Origin: B1 sp034439755
Lineage (GTDB): Bacteria; Bacteroidota; Bacteroidia; UKL13-3
Direction: 5' to 3'
NCBI GenBank assembly: GCA_034439755.1
Contig: JAWXAZ010000010.1
Location: 14,073-78,072 of the forward strand
DNA: 64,000 nt
The notes beneath the pieces are model-generated. The model was not told the origin of the DNA. It worked only from the letters and a program-made list of their open reading frames with translations, and did not search any database. This document shows, one piece after another, positions 50,966-60,236 of this stretch (position 1 is its first letter; each line of letters begins with the position of its first letter). Both the position numbers and the translations under genes were made by a program.

Positions 50966-52123
50966 ATGGGGTTTAAATGGAAGCGCTATTTTAGGTTAAG
51001 AAGGTGGGTTAAAAGTATTTCTTTTTTCCTGTCTGATCCTATTGCGCCTTTGATAACCATTGATTCGGATGGCCGTAAACATTTGCTGCTTATTAAAACC
51101 GAAGCCATAGGAGATTATATTCTTTTTAGAAATTTTCTTCAAAGTGTGCGAGAAAGTGAAGCCTACAAAGACCACCACATTAGCTTAATTGGCAATGAAA
51201 TTTGGAAGCCACTCTTTCAAAAATTAGACCTTAATTATGTGGATACCGCTTATTTTATAAACCGCAATTTGTTTATGACGGTGGCAAGCTATCGCAAAGA
51301 TTTCTTTAATAATTTTAACACCATAAACTTTAATGCCATCGTAAATTGTACCCACTCTCGTGAGTTTCTGTTGGGCGATTTAATGGTGCGTGCTTTGGCC
51401 AGCAAAAACAAGATTGGCATGGAAGGCGACTCGGTTAGTGAGATACCACCACTTAAACTTTTAGGCAATACCTTTTACACACGCTTAATTGGTTCAAACC
51501 GAAATAACTACTTTGAATTTGCGCGAAACAAACATTTTTTTGAGCAGTTGTTATCTACTAAAATTTCACTTAATTATCCGCAAATTGAACACGAAGAAGT
51601 AGCGAAAAAATTTGTGGTGATGTTACCTGGTGCGCAAGATAAAGTGCGCCAATGGCCTAGTGAAAGGTTTAAAGAATTGGCACAAAAAATACATGATGTG
51701 CATGGTTACGAAATTATTTTATCTGGCTCAGCGGCAGAAAAGGCAGCAGCAGAATTAATTTTGGATGCAGAAAATGCTGCTTATATTAAGAATTTTTGTG
51801 GTGTAACCGCCTTGGGCGATTTGCCTAAACTCCTTGCTGGTGCGGTGTTGGCGATTTGCAATGATTCTGGAACTTTACACATGGCAGCGGCTTTAAATGT
51901 GCCTACTGTGTGTATTTCAAATGGCAATCATTATGGTAGATTTTCACCTTATCCAGAGGCAAAAGGGCGTAAATTAGCTTTTTTATATCCACCTTCTTTT
52001 TTAGCTGAATATGAAAGTGAAGATGCCCGCAGAAAAGAGATGGCTTTTGGCTCAAGATATACAATTGCTTCTATTGGAGTGGAGGAAGCGTGGCTTGTTA
52101 TAGAAAGGATATTGAATGACTGA
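50966..52123 (+). CDS. Family 9 glycosyltransferase (heptosyltransferase-like)
   Basis: Protein of 385 residues. Rossmann-like GT-B domains with LLIKTEAIGDYILFRNF near residue 45, VVMLPGAQDKVRQWPSERF near residue 215, and the sugar-nucleotide region CNDSGTLHMAAALNVPTVCISNGNHYGRFSPYP. These act in lipopolysaccharide core or surface glycan assembly. No LPS gene cluster surrounds it. It overlaps the amidotransferase gene by 8 bp. Contains an exact dispersed-motif copy at 51489. Confidence 0.88.
   Translation: MGFKWKRYFRLRRWVKSISFFLSDPIAPLITIDSDGRKHLLLIKTEAIGDYILFRNFLQSVRESEAYKDHHISLIGNEIWKPLFQKLDLNYVDTAYFINRNLFMTVASYRKDFFNNFNTINFNAIVNCTHSREFLLGDLMVRALASKNKIGMEGDSVSEIPPLKLLGNTFYTRLIGSNRNNYFEFARNKHFFEQLLSTKISLNYPQIEHEEVAKKFVVMLPGAQDKVRQWPSERFKELAQKIHDVHGYEIILSGSAAEKAAAELILDAENAAYIKNFCGVTALGDLPKLLAGAVLAICNDSGTLHMAAALNVPTVCISNGNHYGRFSPYPEAKGRKLAFLYPPSFLAEYESEDARRKEMAFGSRYTIASIGVEEAWLVIERILND
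51489..51503 (+). repeat. Dispersed palindromic motif, exact copy
   Basis: TTGGTTCAAACCGAA inside the GT9 gene, read as Ile-Gly-Ser-Asn-Arg-Asn. Confidence 0.8.
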
Positions 52124-52700
52124 TACAATTTTATTGATAGATAATTTTGATAGTTTTAGCTATATGTTGGCCGATTATCTAATGCAAACTGGAGTAACTT
52201 GTGAGGTGCGTAGAAATGATGATAGGGCATTGTTGCATTTGGATCCTAAAGCCTATTTGGCCTTAGTTATTTCGCCCGGACCAGGTAGGCCAGAAGAGGC
52301 AGGTTTGTTAATGGAAGTGCTGCCAAATTGGGTTAATTGTAAGCCTATTTTGGGCGTTTGTTTGGGGCACCAAGCTATCGGAATTTACTTTGGCGCCAAG
52401 TTGGTAAAGGCAAAATTACCACGACATGGAAAGGTTGATGGAGTGGCACATAAGGGTGATTTATTGTTTGAGGGCGTGCCAAATGATTTTTTTGCTACCC
52501 GTTATCACAGTTTGATTTTGGAAGAATTTCCATATAAATTGGAGGCTATTTGTGCCTGTGAGAATGAAATAATGGGGCTGGTTCATAAAGAATTACCCGT
52601 TTATGGGATTCAATTTCATCCCGAGAGTTGTCAAACTCCCGAAGGGATTAAAATGATAAAAAACTTTATAGACTTGGCGAAAAGAATTGCTCAAAACTAA
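52116..52700 (+). CDS. Glutamine amidotransferase (TrpG/PabA type)
   Basis: Protein of 194 residues, class I amidotransferase: LLIDNFDSFSYMLADYL at the start, SPGPGRPEEAG, the nucleophile Cys in GVCLGHQAIG, and the His-Glu pair in GIQFHPESCQTPEG. RYHSL supports the TrpG/PabA branch. It supplies ammonia from glutamine to a chorismate-using partner (anthranilate or aminodeoxychorismate synthase), whose large subunit is not in the window. Whether it serves Trp or folate synthesis, or both, cannot be told from sequence. Confidence 0.92.
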   Translation: MTDTILLIDNFDSFSYMLADYLMQTGVTCEVRRNDDRALLHLDPKAYLALVISPGPGRPEEAGLLMEVLPNWVNCKPILGVCLGHQAIGIYFGAKLVKAKLPRHGKVDGVAHKGDLLFEGVPNDFFATRYHSLILEEFPYKLEAICACENEIMGLVHKELPVYGIQFHPESCQTPEGIKMIKNFIDLAKRIAQN

Positions 52701-52716
52701 ATTTGTCTATATTTGA
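52686..52716 (+). promoter_or_regulatory. Bacteroidota-type promoter of the hydrolase gene
   Basis: ATTG (52686-52689), 19-bp spacer, TATATTTG (52709-52716), 18 bp before the start codon. Good -7 match, moderate -33. The element overlaps the end of the upstream gene. Confidence 0.45.
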
Positions 52717-52734
52717 CTGAGAATAATTATTTGC

Positions 52735-53499
52735 ATGGATTATCATATTCAGAAAGAGGGAAAGTTTAATTACATCGACCAAGGCGAAGGTGAGGTATTG
52801 GTATTATTGCATGGGTTATTTGGTGCCTTAAGTAATTGGAAGGATGTATTAGATCATTTTAGTAAAGATTACAGGGTGGTAATTCCTTTGATGCCCATCT
52901 TTGAAATGAATATTTTAAAACTAAGTGTGGAAGGCTTGGCCAACTATATTCATGATTTTATAGAGCACAAGGCTTTTTCAAAAGTTCACCTTTTGGGCAA
53001 TTCTTTGGGCGGGCACGTGGCTTTGGTTTATATTAAAAAGTATCCTCAAAAGGTGGAGACTTTGCTGCTTACGGGTAGTTCTGGCTTATATGAAAATGCA
53101 TTTGGCGCATCGTATCCTCGCAAAGGAGATAAACAGTATTTAAGAGATAGGATAAGTTTAACTTTTTACGACCCAGCCTCCACAACCGATGAGTTGGTTG
53201 AGGAGGTATATGAGACTATTCAGGATAAAGGTAAATTGTTGCGCATATTAACCATGGCAAAATCTGCCATTAGGCATAATATGCGGAAAGATTTGCCTAA
53301 TTTTAAAATGCCAGTTTGCTTAATTTGGGGCAAACAAGATACCATTACACCTCCCGAAGTTTGCGAAGAGTTTAACCAGCTTTTTCCAAATTCTGAAATG
53401 CATTATATTGACAAATGCGGACATGCTCCAATGATGGAGCACCCTAGAGAATTCAACGAATTGGCCTCGCAATTTTACCATAAACACATAAAGATTTAA
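52735..53499 (+). CDS. Alpha/beta hydrolase
   Basis: Protein of 254 residues with a complete catalytic triad: oxyanion motif LHGLFG near residue 24, nucleophile Ser in LLGNSLGGH near residue 90, Asp in WGKQDTITP and His in CGHAPMMEHP. It has no signal peptide and is probably a cytoplasmic esterase or C-C hydrolase; the substrate is unknown. It opens a run that continues with the CBS protein 1 bp later and nadK 1 bp after that. Confidence 0.88.
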   Translation: MDYHIQKEGKFNYIDQGEGEVLVLLHGLFGALSNWKDVLDHFSKDYRVVIPLMPIFEMNILKLSVEGLANYIHDFIEHKAFSKVHLLGNSLGGHVALVYIKKYPQKVETLLLTGSSGLYENAFGASYPRKGDKQYLRDRISLTFYDPASTTDELVEEVYETIQDKGKLLRILTMAKSAIRHNMRKDLPNFKMPVCLIWGKQDTITPPEVCEEFNQLFPNSEMHYIDKCGHAPMMEHPREFNELASQFYHKHIKI

Positions 53500-53500
53500 G

Positions 53501-54163
53501 ATGTTTGCCATACAATTTATTTCTGGAGAATTATTTCCTTTAAAAAAATCGGATAGCATTGAGTCGGCCTTGTTATTTATGGACGATTGGAATGTAAATG
53601 AACTGCCGGTTGTTGAGGGCGGGAAAATACTTGGTTTTGTAAGTGAGAAAGCACTGCAAACACAAAATCAAGAACGAATAGACCTTTGCATGGATGTGCA
53701 TATTGATCCTTATATCATCAATGAAAATACCCATTTATTTGATATTTGGCTTCGCATGCATCAATACCAGTTTGAAACGCTTGCTGTGCTAAATGCCGAT
53801 GAGCAGTTTTTGGGCATTGTTTCTTTAAAAGATTTGGGTATTCAGTCGTTTGCACATAGCACTTTAATGCAAGAGGGCTCTACGCTTGTTATAAAAGTTC
53901 AGGCTATTCAATATTCATTGGCAGAGATTTCGAGAATATGCGAATCCAATGATGCAAAAATCATCTACCTATTTGTGGAACCCATAATGGATAGTGAAAA
54001 TACCTTATATGTTTCGCTTAAAATGAACAAGGTTTATTTAAACCATGTGATAGCCAGTTTAGAGCGGTTCGGGTATCAAATCATCCACACAAATTCGCCA
54101 TTAGATCCAAATCAATCTTTGGACGATAGATATAATTGGTTGGTAAAATATTTAAATACTTAA
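53501..54163 (+). CDS. CBS-domain protein
   Basis: Protein of 220 residues with two CBS motifs in the N-terminal part (residues 1-125), shown by SALLFMDDWNVNELPVVEGGKILGFVSE and LRMHQYQFETLAVLNADEQFLGIVSLKDL. The C-terminal part is ACT-like (VQAIQYSLAEISRICESNDAKI). CBS pairs bind adenosine compounds. It is 1 bp before nadK, a conserved placement in Bacteroidota, so a link to NAD(P) or nucleotide sensing is plausible but unproven. Confidence 0.85.
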   Translation: MFAIQFISGELFPLKKSDSIESALLFMDDWNVNELPVVEGGKILGFVSEKALQTQNQERIDLCMDVHIDPYIINENTHLFDIWLRMHQYQFETLAVLNADEQFLGIVSLKDLGIQSFAHSTLMQEGSTLVIKVQAIQYSLAEISRICESNDAKIIYLFVEPIMDSENTLYVSLKMNKVYLNHVIASLERFGYQIIHTNSPLDPNQSLDDRYNWLVKYLNT

Positions 54164-54164
54164 T

Positions 54165-55058
54165 ATGCAATTAGCAATCTACGGTAAGTATTTTAAGGAA
54201 GAAAGATTTGTAGAGATTCAGCAGTTTTTTGATGCCTTAATTTCCAGTAATGTACCATTTACAATCTATAGGAAATATTACGATGATTGCATGCGAAATG
54301 GATTGCATTTGCCTCACGGCCTAAAAACCTTTAATGGTTACGACGATTTTGACGCTGTTAAAACTGATTTTTTTGTGAGCATTGGCGGAGATGGCACCAT
54401 CTTGAATAGCTTGGAAATTGTACGTGAGGTGCCAATACCCGTTGTGGGCATAAACACGGGGCGACTAGGTTTTTTAGCAGGTGTTGCCGCTAAGGATGCT
54501 GCGCAATTAATTGAAGATTTGGATAAGGGGCATTTTTCAATCGACAAAAGAACCTTGTTGGAATTGTCGTCTGATAAGAAAATGTTTGGCGGGGTAAAAT
54601 ATGCTTTAAACGATTTTGTTATTCATAAAAAGGATAGTTCTAGCATGATTACCATTCATACCTATATCAATGGTGAGTTCTTAAATTCCTATTGGAGCGA
54701 TGGTTTAATTATTTCGACCCCTACAGGCTCTACAGGCTATAATTTGAGTTGTGGCGGTCCTATTCTTTATCCTGCTTCCCAAAGTTTTGTGATTACGCCA
54801 ATTGCCCCTCATAATTTAAATGTGCGTCCCATGATTGTTTCGGATCAGAACGTAATTTCTTTTGAAGTGGAAGGCAGGGGTTCTAGCTTTTTGGCCACCC
54901 TCGATTCGAGGTCGGAAACCATCAATAACAAAACTCAATTGGCCATCAAAAAAGCAGAATTCTGTTTGAACCTAGTGCGCTTGAATGGAGAAAATTACCT
55001 ACAAACCCTGCGCGAAAAATTATTGTGGGGTTACGACAATCGGAATTTCCGAATTTAA
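54165..55058 (+). CDS. nadK: NAD kinase
   Basis: Protein of 297 residues. The kinase signatures are SIGGDGTIL (GGDG), GINTGRLGFLAG, and TPTGSTGYNLSCGGPI with the NE/D-type substrate residues between. It phosphorylates NAD to NADP using ATP or polyphosphate. Coupled to the CBS gene upstream and followed by the DUF6089 pair. A 13/15 dispersed motif copy lies at 54960-54974. Confidence 0.96.
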   Translation: MQLAIYGKYFKEERFVEIQQFFDALISSNVPFTIYRKYYDDCMRNGLHLPHGLKTFNGYDDFDAVKTDFFVSIGGDGTILNSLEIVREVPIPVVGINTGRLGFLAGVAAKDAAQLIEDLDKGHFSIDKRTLLELSSDKKMFGGVKYALNDFVIHKKDSSSMITIHTYINGEFLNSYWSDGLIISTPTGSTGYNLSCGGPILYPASQSFVITPIAPHNLNVRPMIVSDQNVISFEVEGRGSSFLATLDSRSETINNKTQLAIKKAEFCLNLVRLNGENYLQTLREKLLWGYDNRNFRI

Positions 55059-55178
55059 CCTAGCTCTGGCCTTGATTTGCAGCATTTAAGGCAAAATGGC
55101 TCATTTTTTTTTCATACCAAATTCATATTCCCTTGCGTTAATGTTGCTGGTTTACTATTTTTCAGTATTTTTGCTTTT

Positions 55179-56108
55179 ATGGACAATTTGAAAAGTTATA
55201 TTTTACTAGTGTTTTTTCTGGCTACTGGATTGATAACCAGTGCTCAGCGGGTAGAGATAGGCTTAATGTTAGGTGGCTCAAACTATTTGGGTGATTTGAG
55301 TAATGAAAAGTTCTTGATGAAAGAATCTCATTTTTCTGCCTCGGTTTTTGGTAGATATAACTTTTCTCCAAAGTTTGCCATGAAGGGTTATTTTGGTTAT
55401 GGCCGTGTTTCTGGCAACGATAAAAACTTCACAGATGTGAAGCGGGATTATGTTGTAAAAAATGTTGGTGTGGTTTCAAATTTTGAATTTAATAAGTTCC
55501 GCAACCTAAATTTCAGCTCAGATATTTATGAATTTTCTGTTCATGCAGAATATAATTTTCTTAAGAACGATTTAAATTCTTATGAAAGTAGACCATTTGT
55601 GCCTTATGCATTTATTGGAATTGGCATTTTTAATTTTAATCCTAAATCTGATTACGGAAAAAACACCGTTGAATTGCAGCCTTTGGCTACCGAAGGCCAG
55701 GGTTCTACCAGTTACAACGATATTAAGAAGTATGCACTTACCTCGGTTTGTTTGCCATTGGGTTTGGGATTTAGGCAAAAAATTGGGGACGATTTTTTCC
55801 TTGGCGTAGAAGGAGGCATTAGATTTACCAATACCAATTACTTAGATGATGTGGGCGGTTTGTATGGCGATAGGTCTGTAATTTATGGTGCAACTGGAAG
55901 GGCTGGCTTGTTTATGTCGGATAGGTCGTGGGAGTTAAATCCGAATGCAGATCCAAATAACAGCAACCCAATGGCCGAAAATTTTGTATTTAGCGAAGGA
56001 GATAAAAGAAGCGATAGAAGCTTAAACAAAACAGATATGTACTTTATGGCAGGAATAACCCTGTCTTACACCATCCGCTTTAGGGGGCAAGGCTGTCCAA
56101 CATTCTAA
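55179..56108 (+). CDS. DUF6089 family outer membrane protein, copy 1
   Basis: Protein of 309 residues from MDNLKSYILLVFF, giving a signal peptide ending SAQ; a frame from 55077 adds 34 residues ahead of it. Strand pattern of a barrel with RVEIGLMLGGSNYLGDL at the N-terminus (the DUF6089 hallmark), SGNDKNF, and FRQKIGDDFFLGVEGGIRFT. Function unknown. It is paralogous to the next gene, sharing GxSNYxGDL-like, RxSGNDKNF, FNFNP and YTDYLDD-like blocks. Confidence 0.87.
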   Translation: MDNLKSYILLVFFLATGLITSAQRVEIGLMLGGSNYLGDLSNEKFLMKESHFSASVFGRYNFSPKFAMKGYFGYGRVSGNDKNFTDVKRDYVVKNVGVVSNFEFNKFRNLNFSSDIYEFSVHAEYNFLKNDLNSYESRPFVPYAFIGIGIFNFNPKSDYGKNTVELQPLATEGQGSTSYNDIKKYALTSVCLPLGLGFRQKIGDDFFLGVEGGIRFTNTNYLDDVGGLYGDRSVIYGATGRAGLFMSDRSWELNPNADPNNSNPMAENFVFSEGDKRSDRSLNKTDMYFMAGITLSYTIRFRGQGCPTF

Positions 56109-56115
56109 AAATTAC

Positions 56116-56904
56116 ATGAGAAATTGGCTCTTTTTGACACTTATTTTTTGCACTTCCGCTGCATTTGCCCAACGTTTTGAGATAGGCATTCATGGAGGTG
56201 TGTGTAATTATTATGGAGATTTGGCGCCAAGTGTAAAGTTAAATGAAACGCATGGTACTGGAGGCGTTTTTGCCCGTCTAAACATAAACCATACTTGGGC
56301 CCTAAGAACAGAATTTAATCGGTTCAGGATTTCTGGTAATGATAAGAATTTTGAGTTTAACAAGGTTCGTAATTTGAGTTTTAGAACCAACATCAATGAG
56401 GCGGCTATGCTCATGGAATTTAATTTTCTGAAATATGGTCCACATGTTTTGCATAAGAAGTTTACCTCTTTTGTTTATTTTGGAATTGCTGCTTTTAATT
56501 TTAATCCGCAGGCATTTATGGGCGGAAAATGGTACGATTTAACTGATTATAAAACGGAGAATGTGTCTTATAAGACTTTGGGAATTGCCATTCCGTTTGG
56601 CATTGGGTTAAAGTATATGTTAAATAAGAAGTTTGCCTTTGAATGTCAAATGGGATTTAGAAAAACGTATACCGATTATTTGGATGATGTAAGCACGGTC
56701 TATCCCGATGTGCAAAGTAGGTTTACCGATAGTGGCTTAATAGGTGCTAAGTTAACCGATAGGTCTATTGAAACTTATGGTACACCTCAATATAAATTGG
56801 GATACAAGAGAGGAGATCCTGCGCAAAAGGATTGGTATATGAATTTTACAGTTGGGGTGTCTATGCGATTAAATACACGGAGTAAATGCGCAAGGTTTTT
56901 TTAG
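56116..56904 (+). CDS. DUF6089 family outer membrane protein, copy 2
   Basis: Protein of 262 residues with signal peptide (LFLTLIFCTSAAFAQ). Shares with the upstream gene the RFEIGIHGGVCNYYGDLAP start, FRISGNDKNF, FYFGIAAFNFNP and KTYTDYLDDVS. Seven bp separate the genes, so they look like a tandem duplication that has diverged. It lies 6 bp before uppS. Confidence 0.87.
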   Translation: MRNWLFLTLIFCTSAAFAQRFEIGIHGGVCNYYGDLAPSVKLNETHGTGGVFARLNINHTWALRTEFNRFRISGNDKNFEFNKVRNLSFRTNINEAAMLMEFNFLKYGPHVLHKKFTSFVYFGIAAFNFNPQAFMGGKWYDLTDYKTENVSYKTLGIAIPFGIGLKYMLNKKFAFECQMGFRKTYTDYLDDVSTVYPDVQSRFTDSGLIGAKLTDRSIETYGTPQYKLGYKRGDPAQKDWYMNFTVGVSMRLNTRSKCARFF

Positions 56905-56910
56905 GATAGA

Positions 56911-57687
56911 ATGGTAGAAAAGAGTACAGGAGAAAAAATGAGCTTGAAGGAAAAGTTAGACCCAACAAAAATGCCTAAACATATTGCCATTATTATGGAT
57001 GGCAATGGAAGGTGGGCAAAGGGTAAAGGTAAGTTAAGAATTTTTGGTCACCACAACGGTGTTTCAACAGTTAAAACCATCACTGAGGCTTGTGCAGAGA
57101 TTGGCGTTAAGTTTTTAACGCTTTATGCCTTTTCTACCGAAAATTGGAGTCGACCAGCATTTGAAGTGCGGGCGCTTATGGAGTTATTGGTAGATACCAT
57201 GCGCAAGGAACTTCCTACTTTAATGAAGAATAATATTCGTTTATCCTTTATCGGTAATATGGCAGATTTACCTAGTAAATGCCAAAAGCAATTGCAGCTA
57301 ACCATGGAAGAGACGAAAGACAATAATCGCATGGATTTGGTGTTAGCACTGAGCTATAGCGCAAAATGGGATTTGGTTCAGGCCGTAAAAAAAATAGCCT
57401 TAGAAACCGCAGAAGGCAAGTTGAAAGCGGAGGATATAAATGACAAATTGATTGATGGATATTTGTCTACTCACTGGATGCCACACCCAGAATTAATGAT
57501 TAGAACAAGTGGCGAAAAACGGATTAGTAACTTTTTGCTATGGGAAATCGCTTATAGTGAGTTGTATTTTACCGAAAAACTCTGGCCCGATTTTACCAAG
57601 GAGGATTTATATGATGCCATATTCGACTATCAAAATAGAGAACGCAGATTCGGTAAAACCAGCGAACAAATTATCAGTAAGGCATGA
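56911..57687 (+). CDS. uppS: Isoprenyl transferase (undecaprenyl diphosphate synthase)
   Basis: Protein of 258 residues (start at 56911; the Met at 56938 is an alternative). Motifs: IAIIMDGNGRWAKGKG with the catalytic Asp, GVSTVKTI, FSTENWSRP, and MIRTSGEKRISNFLLWEIAYSELYF. It makes the C55 carrier lipid for peptidoglycan and glycans. Its stop overlaps the bamA start by 4 bp. uppS directly before bamA is a conserved Bacteroidota pairing. Confidence 0.95.
   Translation: MVEKSTGEKMSLKEKLDPTKMPKHIAIIMDGNGRWAKGKGKLRIFGHHNGVSTVKTITEACAEIGVKFLTLYAFSTENWSRPAFEVRALMELLVDTMRKELPTLMKNNIRLSFIGNMADLPSKCQKQLQLTMEETKDNNRMDLVLALSYSAKWDLVQAVKKIALETAEGKLKAEDINDKLIDGYLSTHWMPHPELMIRTSGEKRISNFLLWEIAYSELYFTEKLWPDFTKEDLYDAIFDYQNRERRFGKTSEQIISKA
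57373..57387 (+). repeat. Dispersed palindromic motif, 13/15 copy
   Basis: TTGGTTCAGGCCGTA within uppS, read as Leu-Val-Gln-Ala-Val. Included because nine bases match in a row. Confidence 0.4.
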
Positions 57688-60227
57688 GTAAAAGAAGTTT
57701 ATTAGGGATATTATTTATTTGGATTTTGCAAGGCACCTTGGTGTTTGGCCAGGATTCGAATGCGGTAAAACCTGCGTCGCCCTATTTTGAAATGAACTAC
57801 AACAATCCCAAACAATATATCATTGGAGGAATTGAAATTGTAGGCACAGAATATTACGACAAAAGTGTGTTGGCTGTTTTAAGTGGCTTGCAATTGGGAC
57901 AAAAAATACGGATTCCATCCGAAGATATTTCAAAAGCAATTGGGAAATTATGGCGTGAAAAGTTATTTGAAGACGTAAAAATTTCTGTTAAAAAAATTGA
58001 AGAGGATAAAGTTTATTTTGAGATTTATTTAAAGGAGAAGCCTAGGCTGTCTTCCTTTACCATTAAAGGTTTAAAAAAGGGTAAGGCCGAGGAATTAAGG
58101 GAAATACTAACTATTAAAACGGGGCAAATTATTACCGAAAATGTGTTGAACAGCACCAACAGGGAAATTAAAAACTTCTTTGAGGAAAAGGGGTACCTGG
58201 ACGCACATGCAACTTTTGAACAAATTCCAGATGGTTTAAAGCGCAATATGGTTAAGTTAAGAATTAATGTGGTTAGGGGTGGTAAAATCCCCATTTCTAA
58301 ACTGGAGTTTACGGGCAATTCTGCCATGGAATCTAGTAAGCTTAGAAAAGTAATGAAGGATACGAAGCCGAAGCGTTTCTTTTTTACAAAATCTAGGTAT
58401 ATCGAAGAAAAATATGTGGAAGATAAACAGAAAATTATCGACAAATATTTGAGTATGGGTTACCGCGATATTCAAGTGAGTTCTGATTCCGTTTGGCGTG
58501 ATGCCAAGGGTGTGCGCATTCGCGTGAATTTATTTGAAGGCAAAAAGTACTTTTTTAGAAACATTTCATTTCTTGGAAACTCGAAATATAAAACAGAGGA
58601 TTTGAATAAAATTCTTCGCATTAAAAGAGGCGATATTTATGACCAATCTGTCCTCGATCAGCGGTTAAATATGAGTCAGGATGGCAATGATATTAGCACG
58701 CTTTATATGGATGATGGGTATTTGTTTTTTCGGGTGGAACCCATTGAAGTGCTCATAGAAAATGATTCCATTGATATTGAAATTAGAATTTCTGAAGGAT
58801 CCCAGGCCTACATTAATTCAGTAACTGTTAAAGGTAATTCTAAAACCAGCGACCATGTTGTTATTCGTGAGTTAAGAACAAAGCCAGGTATGTTGTTTAG
58901 TAGGAGTGATGTTACCAGGTCTTTAAGGGAGCTATCGCAAATTGGGTATTTTAACCCAGAGGCATTAGGTGTAAACCCTGTGCCTAATCCTGTTACCGGA
59001 ACAGTTGATATTGAATACAAAGTAGAAGAAAGACCCAATGATCAAATTGAGTTAAGCGGTGGCTGGGGTGCAGGATTTGTGGTTGGTACGCTGGGTTTAA
59101 CCTTAAATAATTTTTCTGCACGTAAAGCTTTAAATGCCAAAAATTGGTCGCCCATTCCTAGTGGCGATGGGCAACGAGTATCCCTTAGAGCGCAAACCAA
59201 TGGTAGTTTCTTCCAGTCCTATTCTGCCAGTTTTACAGAACCTTGGTTAGGTGGAAAGCGGCCAAATGCATTAACAGTTTCGGTCTATCATTCAATTCAA
59301 TCTAATGGCAAGCAAGGCGAACTTCGCTCTGGATTATATACCACGGGTGCATCGGTAGGCTTAGGAAAGCGCCTCAGGTGGCCAGACGACTTTTTTACGT
59401 TGCAATATCAATTGGGTTACCAATTATACAACAATGATGCAGATCTTGCTGGCAATGTATATTGGACAAGTATTCCAACTGGTAAATCAAATAATTTAAG
59501 TTTTAAAATTATTCTTGGTCGTAATTCAACCAACCAAGTAATTTATCCAAGCGCAGGTTCAAACATTTCCTTGTCCTTGCAATTTACCCCGCCTTATTCT
59601 TTGTTCGATGGCGTAAATTATAAAAGTGCCGATGCCATTCAAAAGACAAAATGGTTAGAATTCTACAAATGGAAATTCGATGCCAGTTGGTTTACCAGAA
59701 TCGCTGGTAACAAACGTCCGCTCGTACTCATGACACGTGTAAACTTTGGTTATATTGGTGCATACAATCAATATAAAGGTGTTACACCCTTCGAGCGTTT
59801 TTGGGTAGGTGGATCTGGATTAACTGGCTTTAGTTTAGATGGCAGAGAGCTCGTTTCCTTAAGAGGTTATCAAGACAATTCACTTACACCTTTCACTATT
59901 AATCCATTAACTGGCACCTATCAGCAAACGGGCGCAAGCATTTATAACAGGTATACCATGGAATTGCGCTATCCAATTTCCCTTAATCCGCAAGCCACCG
60001 TTTTTCCATTGGTATTTGCAGAAGCAGGCGGTACTTGGTTAGATGCTAAGAAATTCAATCCTTTCGAGGTTAATCGGTCGTATGGCATGGGCGTTCGCAT
60101 ATTTTTACCCATGTTTGGTATGATCGGTTTAGACTATGGTTGGGGAATTGATTTACCACCTAATCATCCAAATCCAGCAAGGGTTAATGGCGGAAATTTC
60201 CACTTTTTATTGGGTCAACAATTCTAA
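57684..60227 (+). CDS. bamA: Outer membrane assembly factor BamA
   Basis: Protein of 847 residues with a signal peptide (LFIWILQGTLVFGQ), about five POTRA repeats in residues 40-440 (IGGIEIVGTEYYDKSVL; SSFTIKGLKKGKAEELREIL; YFFRNISFLGNSKYKTEDLNKIL; AYINSVTVKGNSKTSDHVVIREL), and a 16-stranded barrel with SLRGYQDNS near the L6 region, ending FHFLLGQQF. It inserts barrel proteins into the outer membrane. Overlaps uppS; the two following ompH/skp genes encode its chaperones. Confidence 0.95.
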   Translation: MSKRSLLGILFIWILQGTLVFGQDSNAVKPASPYFEMNYNNPKQYIIGGIEIVGTEYYDKSVLAVLSGLQLGQKIRIPSEDISKAIGKLWREKLFEDVKISVKKIEEDKVYFEIYLKEKPRLSSFTIKGLKKGKAEELREILTIKTGQIITENVLNSTNREIKNFFEEKGYLDAHATFEQIPDGLKRNMVKLRINVVRGGKIPISKLEFTGNSAMESSKLRKVMKDTKPKRFFFTKSRYIEEKYVEDKQKIIDKYLSMGYRDIQVSSDSVWRDAKGVRIRVNLFEGKKYFFRNISFLGNSKYKTEDLNKILRIKRGDIYDQSVLDQRLNMSQDGNDISTLYMDDGYLFFRVEPIEVLIENDSIDIEIRISEGSQAYINSVTVKGNSKTSDHVVIRELRTKPGMLFSRSDVTRSLRELSQIGYFNPEALGVNPVPNPVTGTVDIEYKVEERPNDQIELSGGWGAGFVVGTLGLTLNNFSARKALNAKNWSPIPSGDGQRVSLRAQTNGSFFQSYSASFTEPWLGGKRPNALTVSVYHSIQSNGKQGELRSGLYTTGASVGLGKRLRWPDDFFTLQYQLGYQLYNNDADLAGNVYWTSIPTGKSNNLSFKIILGRNSTNQVIYPSAGSNISLSLQFTPPYSLFDGVNYKSADAIQKTKWLEFYKWKFDASWFTRIAGNKRPLVLMTRVNFGYIGAYNQYKGVTPFERFWVGGSGLTGFSLDGRELVSLRGYQDNSLTPFTINPLTGTYQQTGASIYNRYTMELRYPISLNPQATVFPLVFAEAGGTWLDAKKFNPFEVNRSYGMGVRIFLPMFGMIGLDYGWGIDLPPNHPNPARVNGGNFHFLLGQQF

Positions 60228-60236
60228 TTTAACAAC

